Assembly (NCBI GenBank): GCA_902598655.1
Contig: CACKCQ010000003.1
Coordinates: 62,001 to 126,000, forward strand
Origin: an uncultured Pelagibacteraceae bacterium
GTDB lineage: Bacteria; Pseudomonadota; Alphaproteobacteria; Pelagibacterales; Pelagibacteraceae
Direction: 5' to 3'
Length of the DNA: 64,000 nucleotides
The first letter of the stretch is position 1. Each line of letters begins with the position of its first letter. The position numbers were made by a program, and so were the translations under genes. Under the pieces are notes generated by a model, which was given only the letters and a program-made list of their open reading frames with translations, was not told the DNA's origin and searched no databases. Shown one piece after another: positions 19,701 through 27,475 of this stretch.

Positions 19701-20690
19701 TTATCTGCCTATTTCTGCCATTCTCTCTACAGATTTTCTTGCTTTTTGAATTGTCTCATCGTCCATGATTAATTCGTTAGTTTCATTTTCTAAACAATCT
19801 AATATTTTAGGTAAAGTAATTCTTTTCATATGAGGGCAAAGATTACATGGTCTAATAAATTCAACATTTGGATTATCAATTTGGACATTATCACTCATCG
19901 AGCATTCTGTGACCATCATAACTTTTTCTGGTTGATTATCTCTCACATATTTAATCATTCCACTTGTAGAACCTGCAAAATCAGATGCTTGTATTACATC
20001 AGGAGGACATTCAGGATGTGCTATTATTTTTATGCCTGGATTAGCTTTTCTAATATCATTAATTTCTTGATCATTGAATTGTTCATGCACTTCACAAGTT
20101 CCCTTCCAAGAAATAATTTCTATATCAGTTTGTGATGCCACATATTTAGCTAAAAAATCGTCAGGTAAAAATATTACTTTTTTTACTCCTAATGACTCTA
20201 CAATTTTTACTGCATTTGCAGATGTACAGCAAACATCAGTTTCGGCTTTAACATCAGCAGATGTATTTACATACGAGACTACTGGAACACCAGGATATTG
20301 TTTTTTTAGATTTCTAACATCATCACCCGTTATAGATGAAGATAACGAGCAGCCTGCTTTCATATCTGGTAGTAACACTTTTTTTTTAGGACTCATTAGT
20401 TTTGCAGTTTCAGCCATAAAATGAACGCCACACATTACAATTATATCTGCTTTTGTTTTTGCAGCCTCTACTGCTAACGCTAAAGAGTCTGCAGAAAAAT
20501 CTGAAATGCCGTGATAAATTTCTGGTGTTTGATAATTGTGGGCAAGAATTACTGCATTCTTCTCTTTTTTTAATTTATTAATTTTATAAATATATGGCGC
20601 ATGTGTAGCCCATTCTATTTCCGGAATTTTTTTTGATACTTTATTGTAAATTGAGTTTGTTGCTTTTTTTATTTCACTAGTAAATTCCAT
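19701..20690 (-). CDS. nadA: Quinolinate synthase A
   Basis: A [4Fe-4S] enzyme that condenses iminoaspartate with dihydroxyacetone phosphate to quinolinate. The 329 residues carry AVILAHNYQTPEIYHGISDF, the cluster cysteine in IVMCGVHFMAETAKLM, CSLSSSITGDD, DVCCTSANAVK, HPECPPDV and the terminal cluster segment CNLCPHMKRITL. It heads a two-gene minus-strand operon with nadC. Its promoter region must lie in the 58 bp before tRNA-Leu, which is transcribed the other way. Confidence 0.96.
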   Translation of the reverse strand: MEFTSEIKKATNSIYNKVSKKIPEIEWATHAPYIYKINKLKKEKNAVILAHNYQTPEIYHGISDFSADSLALAVEAAKTKADIIVMCGVHFMAETAKLMSPKKKVLLPDMKAGCSLSSSITGDDVRNLKKQYPGVPVVSYVNTSADVKAETDVCCTSANAVKIVESLGVKKVIFLPDDFLAKYVASQTDIEIISWKGTCEVHEQFNDQEINDIRKANPGIKIIAHPECPPDVIQASDFAGSTSGMIKYVRDNQPEKVMMVTECSMSDNVQIDNPNVEFIRPCNLCPHMKRITLPKILDCLENETNELIMDDETIQKARKSVERMAEIGR

Positions 20691-20707
20691 AAAAAAAACT
20701 TATCAAC

Positions 20708-20735
20708 TTGAAATAGAATTGTCATTCATTTAATC
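20708..20735 (+). promoter_or_regulatory. Candidate promoter of tRNA-Leu
   Basis: TTGAAA, 16 bp, TTAATC, about 13 bp before the tRNA. Between it and the tRNA, CCGCAT-AAC-ATGCGG (20738-20752) is a perfect 6-bp inverted repeat that takes in the first tRNA bases and could form a leader hairpin competing with the acceptor stem before processing. Confidence 0.33.
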
Positions 20736-20748
20736 TGCCGCATAACAT

Positions 20749-20834
20749 GCGGTCATGCTGAAACTGGTAGACAGGCACGGTTGAGGGCCGTGTGGGCCTA
20801 GCCCATGAGAGTTCGAGTCTCTCTGACCGCACCA
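20749..20834 (+). tRNA. tRNA-Leu (anticodon GAG)
   Basis: A class II tRNA of 86 nt. The acceptor stem GCGGTCA/TGACCGC is perfect, the anticodon stem CACGG/CCGTG closes loop TTGAGGG (anticodon GAG), and the long variable arm is TGGGCCTAGCCCA. The T arm is GAGAG-TTCGAGT-CTCTC and ACCA is encoded. It converges on the tmRNA gene with about 17 bp between. Confidence 0.96.
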
Positions 20835-20851
20835 AAAACAAATATTTATTA

Positions 20852-21100
20852 AGGGGCGTTCTGTTGCCAGGTGCCCCAAACCCCGTAACTTAATTAATAA
20901 ATTAATTAAGCTGCAAGTGCGTAACTTTCGTTAGCATTTATAAATTAGCCCTTCACGGCGGAACAATACCGAACGAAAGAATAACTTTTAGTCATCCGTC
21001 GATCCTAATTCACCCCCATAAGTTGAAAATGGTGGAGGTGGTGGGTACTGCCCCCACGTCCGTAATGGTTATTACGAAATTCGTTTATCGTCATAGTTGG
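20852..21100 (-). ncRNA. ssrA: Transfer-messenger RNA, circularly permuted two-piece form
   Basis: Rescues stalled ribosomes. On the minus strand the acceptor piece comes first: T-arm GTGGG-GGCAGTA-CCCAC, then CACCTCC and ACCA ending at 21030. A 12-bp intervening spacer (21018-21029) follows, then the coding piece begins at 21017 with GGGGGTG, which pairs with CACCTCC to rebuild the acceptor stem across the permutation, and continues with the family-typical TTAGGATCGACGG. The tag frame (20909-20935, stop TAA at 20906-20908) reads ANESYALAA. A near-perfect 22-bp palindrome (20889-20910) spans the stop, and a GGGGC/GCCCC hairpin closes the 3' end. Outer ends are approximate. The gene order is that of alphaproteobacterial two-piece tmRNA. 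Confidence 0.93.
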
Positions 21101-21115
21101 AAAACCAACATTAAT

Positions 21116-21143
21116 AATATAAAACCAAATTCAATAGATTCAA
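21116..21143 (-). promoter_or_regulatory. Candidate ssrA promoter
   Basis: On the minus strand TTGAAT, 16 bp, TATATT, followed about 10 bp later by a GTTGG-TTTT-CCAAC hairpin (21096-21109) at the 5' side of the acceptor piece. The thyX start is only 11 bp from the -35 box, so the two divergent promoters must overlap. Confidence 0.4.
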
Positions 21144-21153
21144 TAAATTATTC

Positions 21154-22101
21154 ATGAAGTTAACCGACGAACAAATAAAAGAAATAAAAGATCAGCAATC
21201 TCAGCAAAATTCAACAAAAAGAGTGACAGCTCCAGAACTTGAAAAAATTCTTTACGATGCAATTCCAATATTAGACCACGGTTTTATAAGAGTTGTTGAC
21301 TATATGGGCGATGATACCTCTGTGGTTCAATCAGCTAGAGTTTCTTATGGAAAAGGTACAAAAAAAGTTTCAACAGATTCTGGTTTAATAAAATATTTAA
21401 TGAGGCATTGGCATAGTACTCCTTTCGAGATGTGTGAAATAAAATATCATGTAAAACTACCTATTTTTATAGCAAGACAATGGATTAGACACAGAACAGC
21501 AAATGTAAATGAATACTCTGCAAGATACTCAATTTTAGATAAAGAATTTTATCTACCTGAGCCACAACATCTTGCTGCTCAATCACAAAGTAATAGACAA
21601 GGTAGAGGTGAAATTTTAGATGGAGAAAAAGCAAAAAAAGTTTTGAATTTATTAAAAGGAGATGCTGAACAAACTTATAATAATTATGAAACTATGCTTA
21701 ATGAAAGATATGATGGATCAACTATCGATGAGAATGCTGTAGGTTTAGCAAGAGAGCTTGCTAGAATGAACTTAACATTAAATACTTACACCCAATGGTA
21801 TTGGAAAACAGATTTATTAAATCTGATGAATTTTTTGAGGCTCAGAGCAGATCATCACGCACAATATGAAATAAGAGCTTATGCAGATGCTATGCTTGAT
21901 ACCTTAAAAAAATGGGTGCCAATAACTTATGAGGCCTTTATGGATTATAGGGTTGGTGGAACAGAAGTTTCGGCAAAAGGAAAAATTATAATTCAAAAAC
22001 TTATAAAAGGTGAAAATATTTCTATCGATGATACAGGTTTATCGAAAAGAGAATGGAACGAACTTATGGAAGCTTTTGATCTTAAAGATAAACTGATTTA
22101 A
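21154..22101 (+). CDS. thyX: Flavin-dependent thymidylate synthase
   Basis: Makes dTMP from dUMP with methylene-tetrahydrofolate and FAD/NADPH. The 315 residues include the signature [36 protein letters not shown] before it, and the C-terminal [19 protein letters not shown] with the dUMP-binding Arg. It is longer than the 220-250 residues of many ThyX proteins because of N- and C-terminal extensions, as I recall for alphaproteobacterial forms. No thyA is present here. Its 3' end overlaps mrp, on the other strand, by 20 bp. Confidence 0.95.
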   Translation: MKLTDEQIKEIKDQQSQQNSTKRVTAPELEKILYDAIPILDHGFIRVVDYMGDDTSVVQSARVSYGKGTKKVSTDSGLIKYLMRHWHSTPFEMCEIKYHVKLPIFIARQWIRHRTANVNEYSARYSILDKEFYLPEPQHLAAQSQSNRQGRGEILDGEKAKKVLNLLKGDAEQTYNNYETMLNERYDGSTIDENAVGLARELARMNLTLNTYTQWYWKTDLLNLMNFLRLRADHHAQYEIRAYADAMLDTLKKWVPITYEAFMDYRVGGTEVSAKGKIIIQKLIKGENISIDDTGLSKREWNELMEAFDLKDKLI

Positions 22102-22906
22102 TTTTTTCTGCAAACTTAAAATATTTTTTTGATATCTCATGGTCTGGCTTGCTTTCTACTATCGGCGAACCCAAATCTCCTTGCTTTCCAACTTCAGGAT
22201 CAATTGGTATTTCACCCATAAAATCTTTTTTAAATTCTTCAGCAGTCTTCTTGACACCTCCTTCACCAAAAATTGCATACTTCTTTCCATCATCTCCAAT
22301 GAAATGACTCATATTATCTATAAGTCCTAATATTTTTACTTTAAGTTTATCAAACATCCTTATTCCACGTTTAACATCCTGTAAGGCTATTTCTTGTGGT
22401 GTAGATATAATAATTACTCCATCCATGTTAATTTCTTGTGCAAAAGTCAATTGTGTATCTCCAGTTCCTGGGGGCATATCAACTATTAAAAAATCTAAAT
22501 TTTTCCACAAAACTTTTTGTGTAAAAGTTTTTATCGCAGAAATTACCATTGGACCACGCCAAATCATTGGAGTTTGCTCTTCTGTTAAAAATCCTATGGA
22601 CATACATTGAATTCCATATTTTAAAATTGGCTTTAAATTTTGCCCATCACTTTCAGGTTTTTCATTTATTGAAAATAATTTTGGAAGCGATGGTCCATAT
22701 ATATCTGCGTCAAGCAATCCGACATTTAAGTCGATTTTTTTTAATGCCAAAGCTAGATTTGAGGCAAATGTTGACTTTCCTACTCCTCCTTTTGCACTTG
22801 ATATTGCAATTGTAAACTTTGTTCCAATAATTGGGTTCCGTCTGAAGGTTTTTGGCTCAGTTTTTGCCTTTGTTGTGTCACTTAAACCTACTTTTTTTTC
22901 GTTCAT
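22082..22906 (-). CDS. Mrp/ApbC-family P-loop ATPase (Fe-S carrier type)
   Basis: Members bind and hand over iron-sulfur clusters. The 274 residues have the deviant Walker [44 protein letters not shown] and DNMSHF. The CxxC that carries the bridging cluster in many homologs should follow NMSHF, but here reads [12 protein letters not shown] with no Cys. The N-terminal MIP18/DUF59 domain of longer Mrp proteins is also absent. I believe CxxC-less forms are usual in alphaproteobacteria, so cluster transfer is not assured. It is divergent from hflK and overlaps thyX tail to tail. Confidence 0.88.
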   Translation of the reverse strand: MNEKKVGLSDTTKAKTEPKTFRRNPIIGTKFTIAISSAKGGVGKSTFASNLALALKKIDLNVGLLDADIYGPSLPKLFSINEKPESDGQNLKPILKYGIQCMSIGFLTEEQTPMIWRGPMVISAIKTFTQKVLWKNLDFLIVDMPPGTGDTQLTFAQEINMDGVIIISTPQEIALQDVKRGIRMFDKLKVKILGLIDNMSHFIGDDGKKYAIFGEGGVKKTAEEFKKDFMGEIPIDPEVGKQGDLGSPIVESKPDHEISKKYFKFAEKIKSVYL

Positions 22907-22920
22907 AATTTACCATTATC

Positions 22921-22955
22921 TTGTTTTTACTAATAAAGACACTATATAGAGTGTC
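22921..22955 (+). promoter_or_regulatory. Candidate hflK promoter with palindromic operator
   Basis: TTGTTT, 16 bp, TATATA (22943-22948) precede the hflK ATG, with 12 bp between the -10 box and the start codon. The -10 sits inside a perfect inverted repeat GACACT-ATATAG-AGTGTC (22938-22955), placed where a repressor would block polymerase or where the transcript would begin with a hairpin. Confidence 0.45.
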
Positions 22956-22960
22956 GTATT

Positions 22961-24052
22961 ATGAGTGATTTTAGAAATCAAAGCCCATGGGGATCACCTC
23001 CAGGAGGAGGTGGTAGTGGAAATGGTGGATTTAGAAAAGGTCCTACTCCTCCAAATATTGATGAAGTTATTAGTAAACTACAATCAATAATAAATAGATT
23101 TTTAGGTGGCGGTAAAGGCGGTGCTAAGCCAATAATAATTGGTCTAATAATTCTCCTAATTGTTTGGACTTTAAGTGGTCTTTATAGAGTTTTACCTGAT
23201 GAACAAGGCGTTGTATTAAGATTTGGAAAATTTGTTAAAACTACTCAACCTGGATTAAATTATCATCTTCCTTTTCCAATTGAAAATGTACTAACCCCTA
23301 AGGTTACAAAAGTTAATCGAATGGATATTGGATTTAGGTCAGAAAGAGATAGTGGATTTTCCTCAGGCGGAGTTGCAGATGTTCCAGAAGAAAGTTTAAT
23401 GTTAACAGGTGATGAAAACATAGTTAACATAGATTTTTCAGTATTTTGGGTAATTAAAGATGCTGGTAATTTTTTATTTAAAATTCAAGATCCAGAAGGA
23501 ACAGTTAAAGCAGCTGCTGAAACAGCAATGAGAGAGGTTATTGCACGATCTGATATTCAACCAATTCTGACTGAAGGTAGATCTCTCATAGAAGCTGATA
23601 CTCAAGAAATAATTCAAGAAATTTTAGATGAATACACAAGTGGAATTCAAATTACACAAGTTCAAACTCAAAAAGCCGATCCACCAGACCAAGTTATTGA
23701 TGCATTTAGAGATGTCCAGGCAGCTAGGGCGGACATGGAAAGATCTAAAAATGAGGCAGAAGCATACGCTAATGATGTGATACCAAGAGCACGAGGAGAA
23801 GCAGCAAAAATTCTACAAGCAGCAGAAGCTTACAAAAAAGAAGTTGTTGCTAAGGCAGAAGGAGAAGCAAGTAGATTTTTATCAATTTATAATGAGTATG
23901 CAAAAGCTAAAAAAGTAACTCAAGAAAGAATGTATCTTGAGACAATGGAAGAAGTATTAGCTGACATTAATAAAATAATAATCGACAAAAATTCAGGTGA
24001 AGGTGTAGTACCATATCTGCCATTACAAGAATTAAAGACAGGAACTAATTAA
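22961..24052 (+). CDS. hflK: HflK, membrane regulator of the FtsH protease
   Basis: SPFH/stomatin-family protein that with HflC builds a large periplasm-facing cage around FtsH. The 363 residues start with a Gly/Pro-rich cytoplasmic segment (SPPGGGGSGNGG), then one membrane helix at about residues 60-78 (IIIGLIILLIVWTLSGL), the SPFH domain (RVLPDEQGVVLRFGKF), and a long Ala/Glu-rich helix (EAYANDVIPRARGEAAKIL) typical of HflK. hflC follows with a 1-bp gap. Confidence 0.96.
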   Translation: MSDFRNQSPWGSPPGGGGSGNGGFRKGPTPPNIDEVISKLQSIINRFLGGGKGGAKPIIIGLIILLIVWTLSGLYRVLPDEQGVVLRFGKFVKTTQPGLNYHLPFPIENVLTPKVTKVNRMDIGFRSERDSGFSSGGVADVPEESLMLTGDENIVNIDFSVFWVIKDAGNFLFKIQDPEGTVKAAAETAMREVIARSDIQPILTEGRSLIEADTQEIIQEILDEYTSGIQITQVQTQKADPPDQVIDAFRDVQAARADMERSKNEAEAYANDVIPRARGEAAKILQAAEAYKKEVVAKAEGEASRFLSIYNEYAKAKKVTQERMYLETMEEVLADINKIIIDKNSGEGVVPYLPLQELKTGTN

Positions 24053-24053
24053 A

Positions 24054-24923
24054 ATGAAAGCTGGAAAATTTTTATTACCAATAATAATACTAATAGTTGC
24101 AACAATCTACTTTTCAGTTTTTATAGTAAAAGAGGTTAATCAAGCCATAGTACTTCAATTTGGTGATCCTAAAAGAATTATATCAAAACCAGGAATTAAT
24201 TTTAAAATTCCATTCATACAAAACGTTGTATTCCTAGATAAAAGAATTTTAAATCTTGATACACCACCAGAAGAGGTCATTGCATCAGATCAAAAAAGAT
24301 TAATCGTTGATGCATTTGCAAGGTTTCAAATAATTGATCCTCTTAAATTTTATATATCTGTTGGAAATGAAAGAGTTGCAAGATCAAGATTGGCTACAAT
24401 TATAAACTCTAGAATAAGAAACGTACTTGGTCAGCAAGAACTACAAACACTTTTATCAGAAGATAGAACGAAACAGATGTCTCTAATTCAAGAAGGTGTA
24501 AACAATGAAGCAGAAAATTTTGGGATTAGTATCGTTGATGTAAGAATTAAAAGAGCAGATCTTCCTCAAGCAAACAGTGATGCAATTTTTAGAAGAATGC
24601 AAACTGAAAGGGAAAGAGAGGCAAAGGAATTTAGAGCAAAAGGTGCAGAGATGGCAGTAACAATTACCTCAACTGCTGACAAAGAAGTAACAGTTATACT
24701 TGCAGATGCACAAAAAAAATCTGAAATTATGAAGGGTGAAGGTGATGGTTTGAAAAATAAGATTTTTGCTGATGCCTTTGGACAAGATCCTGAATTTTTT
24801 GCATTTTATAGAGCTATGCAGGCATACCAAAAAGCTTTAATCGGCGGTGAAACTTCAATGATACTTTCACCAGACAGTGAATTTTTTAAATTTTTCGGAA
24901 ATATTGATCAAAAAGTAGAGTAA
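24054..24923 (+). CDS. hflC: HflC, membrane regulator of the FtsH protease
   Basis: Partner of HflK in the FtsH-HflKC complex. The 289 residues have an N-terminal membrane helix (LLPIIILIVATIYFSVF), the SPFH start VKEVNQAIVLQFGDPKRI, IVDVRIKRADLPQ, MQTEREREAKEFRAKGAE, and the C-terminal DPEFFAFYRAMQAYQKAL shared with HflC proteins. It is followed 5 bp later by a DUF2065 gene in the same operon. Confidence 0.96.
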   Translation: MKAGKFLLPIIILIVATIYFSVFIVKEVNQAIVLQFGDPKRIISKPGINFKIPFIQNVVFLDKRILNLDTPPEEVIASDQKRLIVDAFARFQIIDPLKFYISVGNERVARSRLATIINSRIRNVLGQQELQTLLSEDRTKQMSLIQEGVNNEAENFGISIVDVRIKRADLPQANSDAIFRRMQTEREREAKEFRAKGAEMAVTITSTADKEVTVILADAQKKSEIMKGEGDGLKNKIFADAFGQDPEFFAFYRAMQAYQKALIGGETSMILSPDSEFFKFFGNIDQKVE

Positions 24924-24928
24924 ATTTA

Positions 24929-25114
24929 ATGAGAGAATTGATCATCGCATTTGGTCTATTCCTTTTTATTGAAGGTATTCTTTACGCCATATTTCCATCA
25001 AAAATGAAAAATATGATAATGAAATTAAAAGAAGCCACTGACAATCAACTAAGAACTGGTGGATTAATATTTGCAGTGATTGGTTTTTTTATTATTTGGT
25101 ATTTAAAAAGATGA
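24929..25114 (+). CDS. DUF2065 small membrane protein
   Basis: A 61-residue protein with two membrane helices (about 4-20 and 44-59) around a short basic loop, IFPSKMKNMIMKL, and the LRTGGLIFAVIGFFIIW end typical of DUF2065 (YjeT-like). Its function is not known. In proteobacteria it recurrently sits beside hflC, as here between hflC and degP, which suggests a tie to membrane quality control. The stop overlaps the likely degP start (ATGA). Confidence 0.85.
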   Translation: MRELIIAFGLFLFIEGILYAIFPSKMKNMIMKLKEATDNQLRTGGLIFAVIGFFIIWYLKR

Positions 25115-26514
25115 GAATCATAAAAATTTTATTAGTAATATTATTTTCAATTAATATTCAAAATACTACTAACGCAGCAAACATGCCTGCGTCTTTTGCT
25201 GATCTAGCTGAAAAATTAATGCCGTCAGTTGTAAATATCTCAACTACAACAACAGTAACCACAAGGTCTAATCCATTTCCGTTCGAATTTCCCCCAGGGT
25301 CTCCTTTTGAAGATATGTTCAAGGATTATGGTACTCCTCAAAAGAGACAGACAAGTGCCCTTGGATCAGGGTTTATCATTGATGAAAAAGGAATTGTTAT
25401 TACAAACAATCATGTAATCCAAGGTGCGGAAGATGTTTTTGTTAGAGTTAATGGTGAAAAAAATATAAAGGCAAAAGTAATTGGAGCTGATCCTGGTATG
25501 GATTTAGCAGTTCTTCAAATAGAGTCAGATCAAAAATTTACCCCAGTTAAATTTGGAGACTCTGATACAGCAAGAATTGGTGATTGGGTTATTGCAATTG
25601 GGAATCCATTTGGCTTAGGTGGAACAGTTACTGCAGGAATAATCTCAGCAAGAAACAGAAGTATTGGTCTTTCTAGATATGAAGATTACATTCAAACTGA
25701 TGCATCTATAAACCAAGGTAATTCAGGAGGACCATTATTTAATATGGATGGTGATGTAGTTGGAATTAATACTGCAATATTAGGTCAATCAGGTTCAATT
25801 GGAATTGGTTTTGCAATTCCCTCTAATAGTGCTCAAAAAGTAATTAATCAATTAATTGAGTTTGGTGAAACCAAAAGAGGATGGTTAGGTGTAAGGATCC
25901 AAACAGTCACAAAAGATATTGCAGATGTTGAAAAATTAGATGAACCAAGAGGGGCACTTGTTGCTAGTGTAGCTGAAAATAGTCCATCAGATAAAGGTGG
26001 AATTAAAGCTGGAGACATAATTTTAGAATTTGATGGCAAAAAAATTAATGAAATGAGTGAGCTTCCAAGAATAGTTGCAGAAACTGAAGTTGGAAAAAAA
26101 GTAAAATTAAAAGTTTGGAGAAACAAAAGAGAAATAACTAAGGAAATTATACTTGGAAGACTAGAAACATCTGAAGATTTTAAATCTCAAGGTTTAGTAA
26201 CTGAAAAACCTAAAGAAGATGCAATAGATGGATTGAAAATAAAAGTAAGATTGCTAAATAAAGATGATATTAGAGAAAGAAATTTACCAAAAAATACAAC
26301 AGGATTAGTAATCACAGAAATTGATAAAGATAGTCCAATTAATTATCTTCAAGTAAACAATATTATTGTTGAAGCACAAAAGAAAAAGATCAACACCATT
26401 GGAGATTTAGATAACATTGTAAAATTAGCTTTAAAAAGTAATGATAAAAGTTTACTTATTGCAATTTACAATAACAATAACCAAAGAAGATATATTGGTG
26501 TTAAACTAAATTAA
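25111..26514 (+). CDS. Periplasmic serine protease/chaperone of the Do (DegP/HtrA) family
   Basis: Degrades or refolds damaged periplasmic proteins. The start at 25111 (467 aa) is chosen because it overlaps the DUF2065 stop as ATGA and gives a clean signal peptide (MRIIKILLVILFSIN to about NAA at residue 23); an in-frame ATG 15 bp upstream would prepend MVFKK. The catalytic triad is visible: His in ITNNHVIQGAEDV, Asp in DPGMDLAVLQIE, Ser in INQGNSGGPLFN. Two PDZ domains follow. It is close in layout to E. coli DegP/DegQ; which paralog it matches cannot be decided. It overlaps miaA by 1 bp. Confidence 0.94.
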   Translation: MRIIKILLVILFSINIQNTTNAANMPASFADLAEKLMPSVVNISTTTTVTTRSNPFPFEFPPGSPFEDMFKDYGTPQKRQTSALGSGFIIDEKGIVITNNHVIQGAEDVFVRVNGEKNIKAKVIGADPGMDLAVLQIESDQKFTPVKFGDSDTARIGDWVIAIGNPFGLGGTVTAGIISARNRSIGLSRYEDYIQTDASINQGNSGGPLFNMDGDVVGINTAILGQSGSIGIGFAIPSNSAQKVINQLIEFGETKRGWLGVRIQTVTKDIADVEKLDEPRGALVASVAENSPSDKGGIKAGDIILEFDGKKINEMSELPRIVAETEVGKKVKLKVWRNKREITKEIILGRLETSEDFKSQGLVTEKPKEDAIDGLKIKVRLLNKDDIRERNLPKNTTGLVITEIDKDSPINYLQVNNIIVEAQKKKINTIGDLDNIVKLALKSNDKSLLIAIYNNNNQRRYIGVKLN

Positions 26515-27434
26515 TGGACCTAAAGTCCAAAATAATTCTTATTTCAGGACCAACAGCATCTGGAAAATCAAAATTCGCTATTCAGCTTGCAAAAAAAATT
26601 AATGGTGAAGTAATAAATGCAGATAGTATGCAAATATTTAAAGAATTAACATTTCTTACTGCAAGACCAAAGGTAAATGATTTAAAAAATATAAAACATC
26701 ATTTATATGGATTTAAAAGTGTAAAGGATAATTATTCTACAGGAAATTGGCTTAACGACGCAAAATTAAAAATTAATAATATTAAGAAAAAAAATAAAAT
26801 TCCAATTCTTGTTGGTGGCACTGGTTTGTATTTTAAAGCACTTATAGATGGTATAGTTAAAATCCCAGATATTCCACTTATTATTCGAAATAGAATAAGA
26901 AAAAAACAATCAAAAATAGGACAAAGTAAATTTTATTCTGACCTTATTAAACTAGACCCACTTTGCAAAAAAAAAATTAACAAAAATGATACACAAAGAT
27001 CAATAAGAGCCTATGAAGTTAAAAAGTTTACAAATAAATCTTTGTTTGATTGGTATAATGAAACATATTCTGATTTTACTCAGGACAGTTTCATAAAGTT
27101 AATTATCGATTATCCTAGAGATAAGTTAATTGAAAGAATTTCCTTAAGGACAAATGAAATTTTGAGAGATGGGGCAATTAAAGAGGCTGAGAGGTTTTAT
27201 AAATTAAGAGTGAAGAAAGATTTATCGTCTAATAAAGTCATTGGTTTAAGTGAGATTAAAGAATATCTTGATAAAAGAATAGATCTCTGTGAACTAAAAG
27301 AAAAAATATCAATAAAAACAAGGCAATATGCCAAGAGACAATCTACTTGGGCAAGAGGCCAGATGTCTGATTGGCAAAAAATAAAATTTAATAGACTTGA
27401 AACATTTTTAAAAAAATTTCCTAAATCTACATAG
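26514..27434 (+). CDS. miaA: tRNA dimethylallyltransferase
   Basis: Attaches a dimethylallyl group to A37 of UNN-decoding tRNAs. The 306 residues contain the P-loop ISGPTASGKS, INADSMQIFKELTFLTARP, the ILVGGTGLYFKALIDGI motif, and KTRQYAKRQSTWARGQ near the C-terminus, all MiaA signatures. It shares one base with the degP stop (TAATG), closing the hflK-hflC-DUF2065-degP-miaA operon. The substrate links it to the isoprenoid genes ispA and dxs elsewhere in the window. Confidence 0.96.
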   Translation: MDLKSKIILISGPTASGKSKFAIQLAKKINGEVINADSMQIFKELTFLTARPKVNDLKNIKHHLYGFKSVKDNYSTGNWLNDAKLKINNIKKKNKIPILVGGTGLYFKALIDGIVKIPDIPLIIRNRIRKKQSKIGQSKFYSDLIKLDPLCKKKINKNDTQRSIRAYEVKKFTNKSLFDWYNETYSDFTQDSFIKLIIDYPRDKLIERISLRTNEILRDGAIKEAERFYKLRVKKDLSSNKVIGLSEIKEYLDKRIDLCELKEKISIKTRQYAKRQSTWARGQMSDWQKIKFNRLETFLKKFPKST

Positions 27435-27439
27435 ATAGC

Positions 27440-27469
27440 TTGACCTTTTAGCACAACTTCAGCTAGATT
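27440..27469 (+). promoter_or_regulatory. Candidate ilvB promoter, possibly leaderless
   Basis: TTGACC, 18 bp, TAGATT; the -10 ends 6 bp before the ilvB ATG at 27476, so transcription would start at or next to the start codon. No leader peptide or terminator-type attenuator fits in the 41-bp gap. Confidence 0.42.
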
Positions 27470-27475
27470 GTCTGA

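Noticed and set aside
19830-20424. Two plus-strand frames of 101 and 116 codons opposite nadA
   Set aside because: They overlap each other and lie entirely over nadA, which has clear cluster motifs; their translations have no family features.
20689-20750. Integration site at tRNA-Leu/ssrA
   Set aside because: tRNA and tmRNA genes are common phage targets, but no integrase, repeated 3' end or foreign segment is seen beside them.
25848-26126. Minus-strand frame of 92 codons within degP
   Set aside because: It lies fully inside the PDZ-encoding part of a certain gene and looks like antisense of common codons.
27435-27475. Amino-acid attenuator or riboswitch before ilvB
   Set aside because: The 41-bp gap is too short for a leader peptide with alternative hairpins, and a promoter fills most of it.
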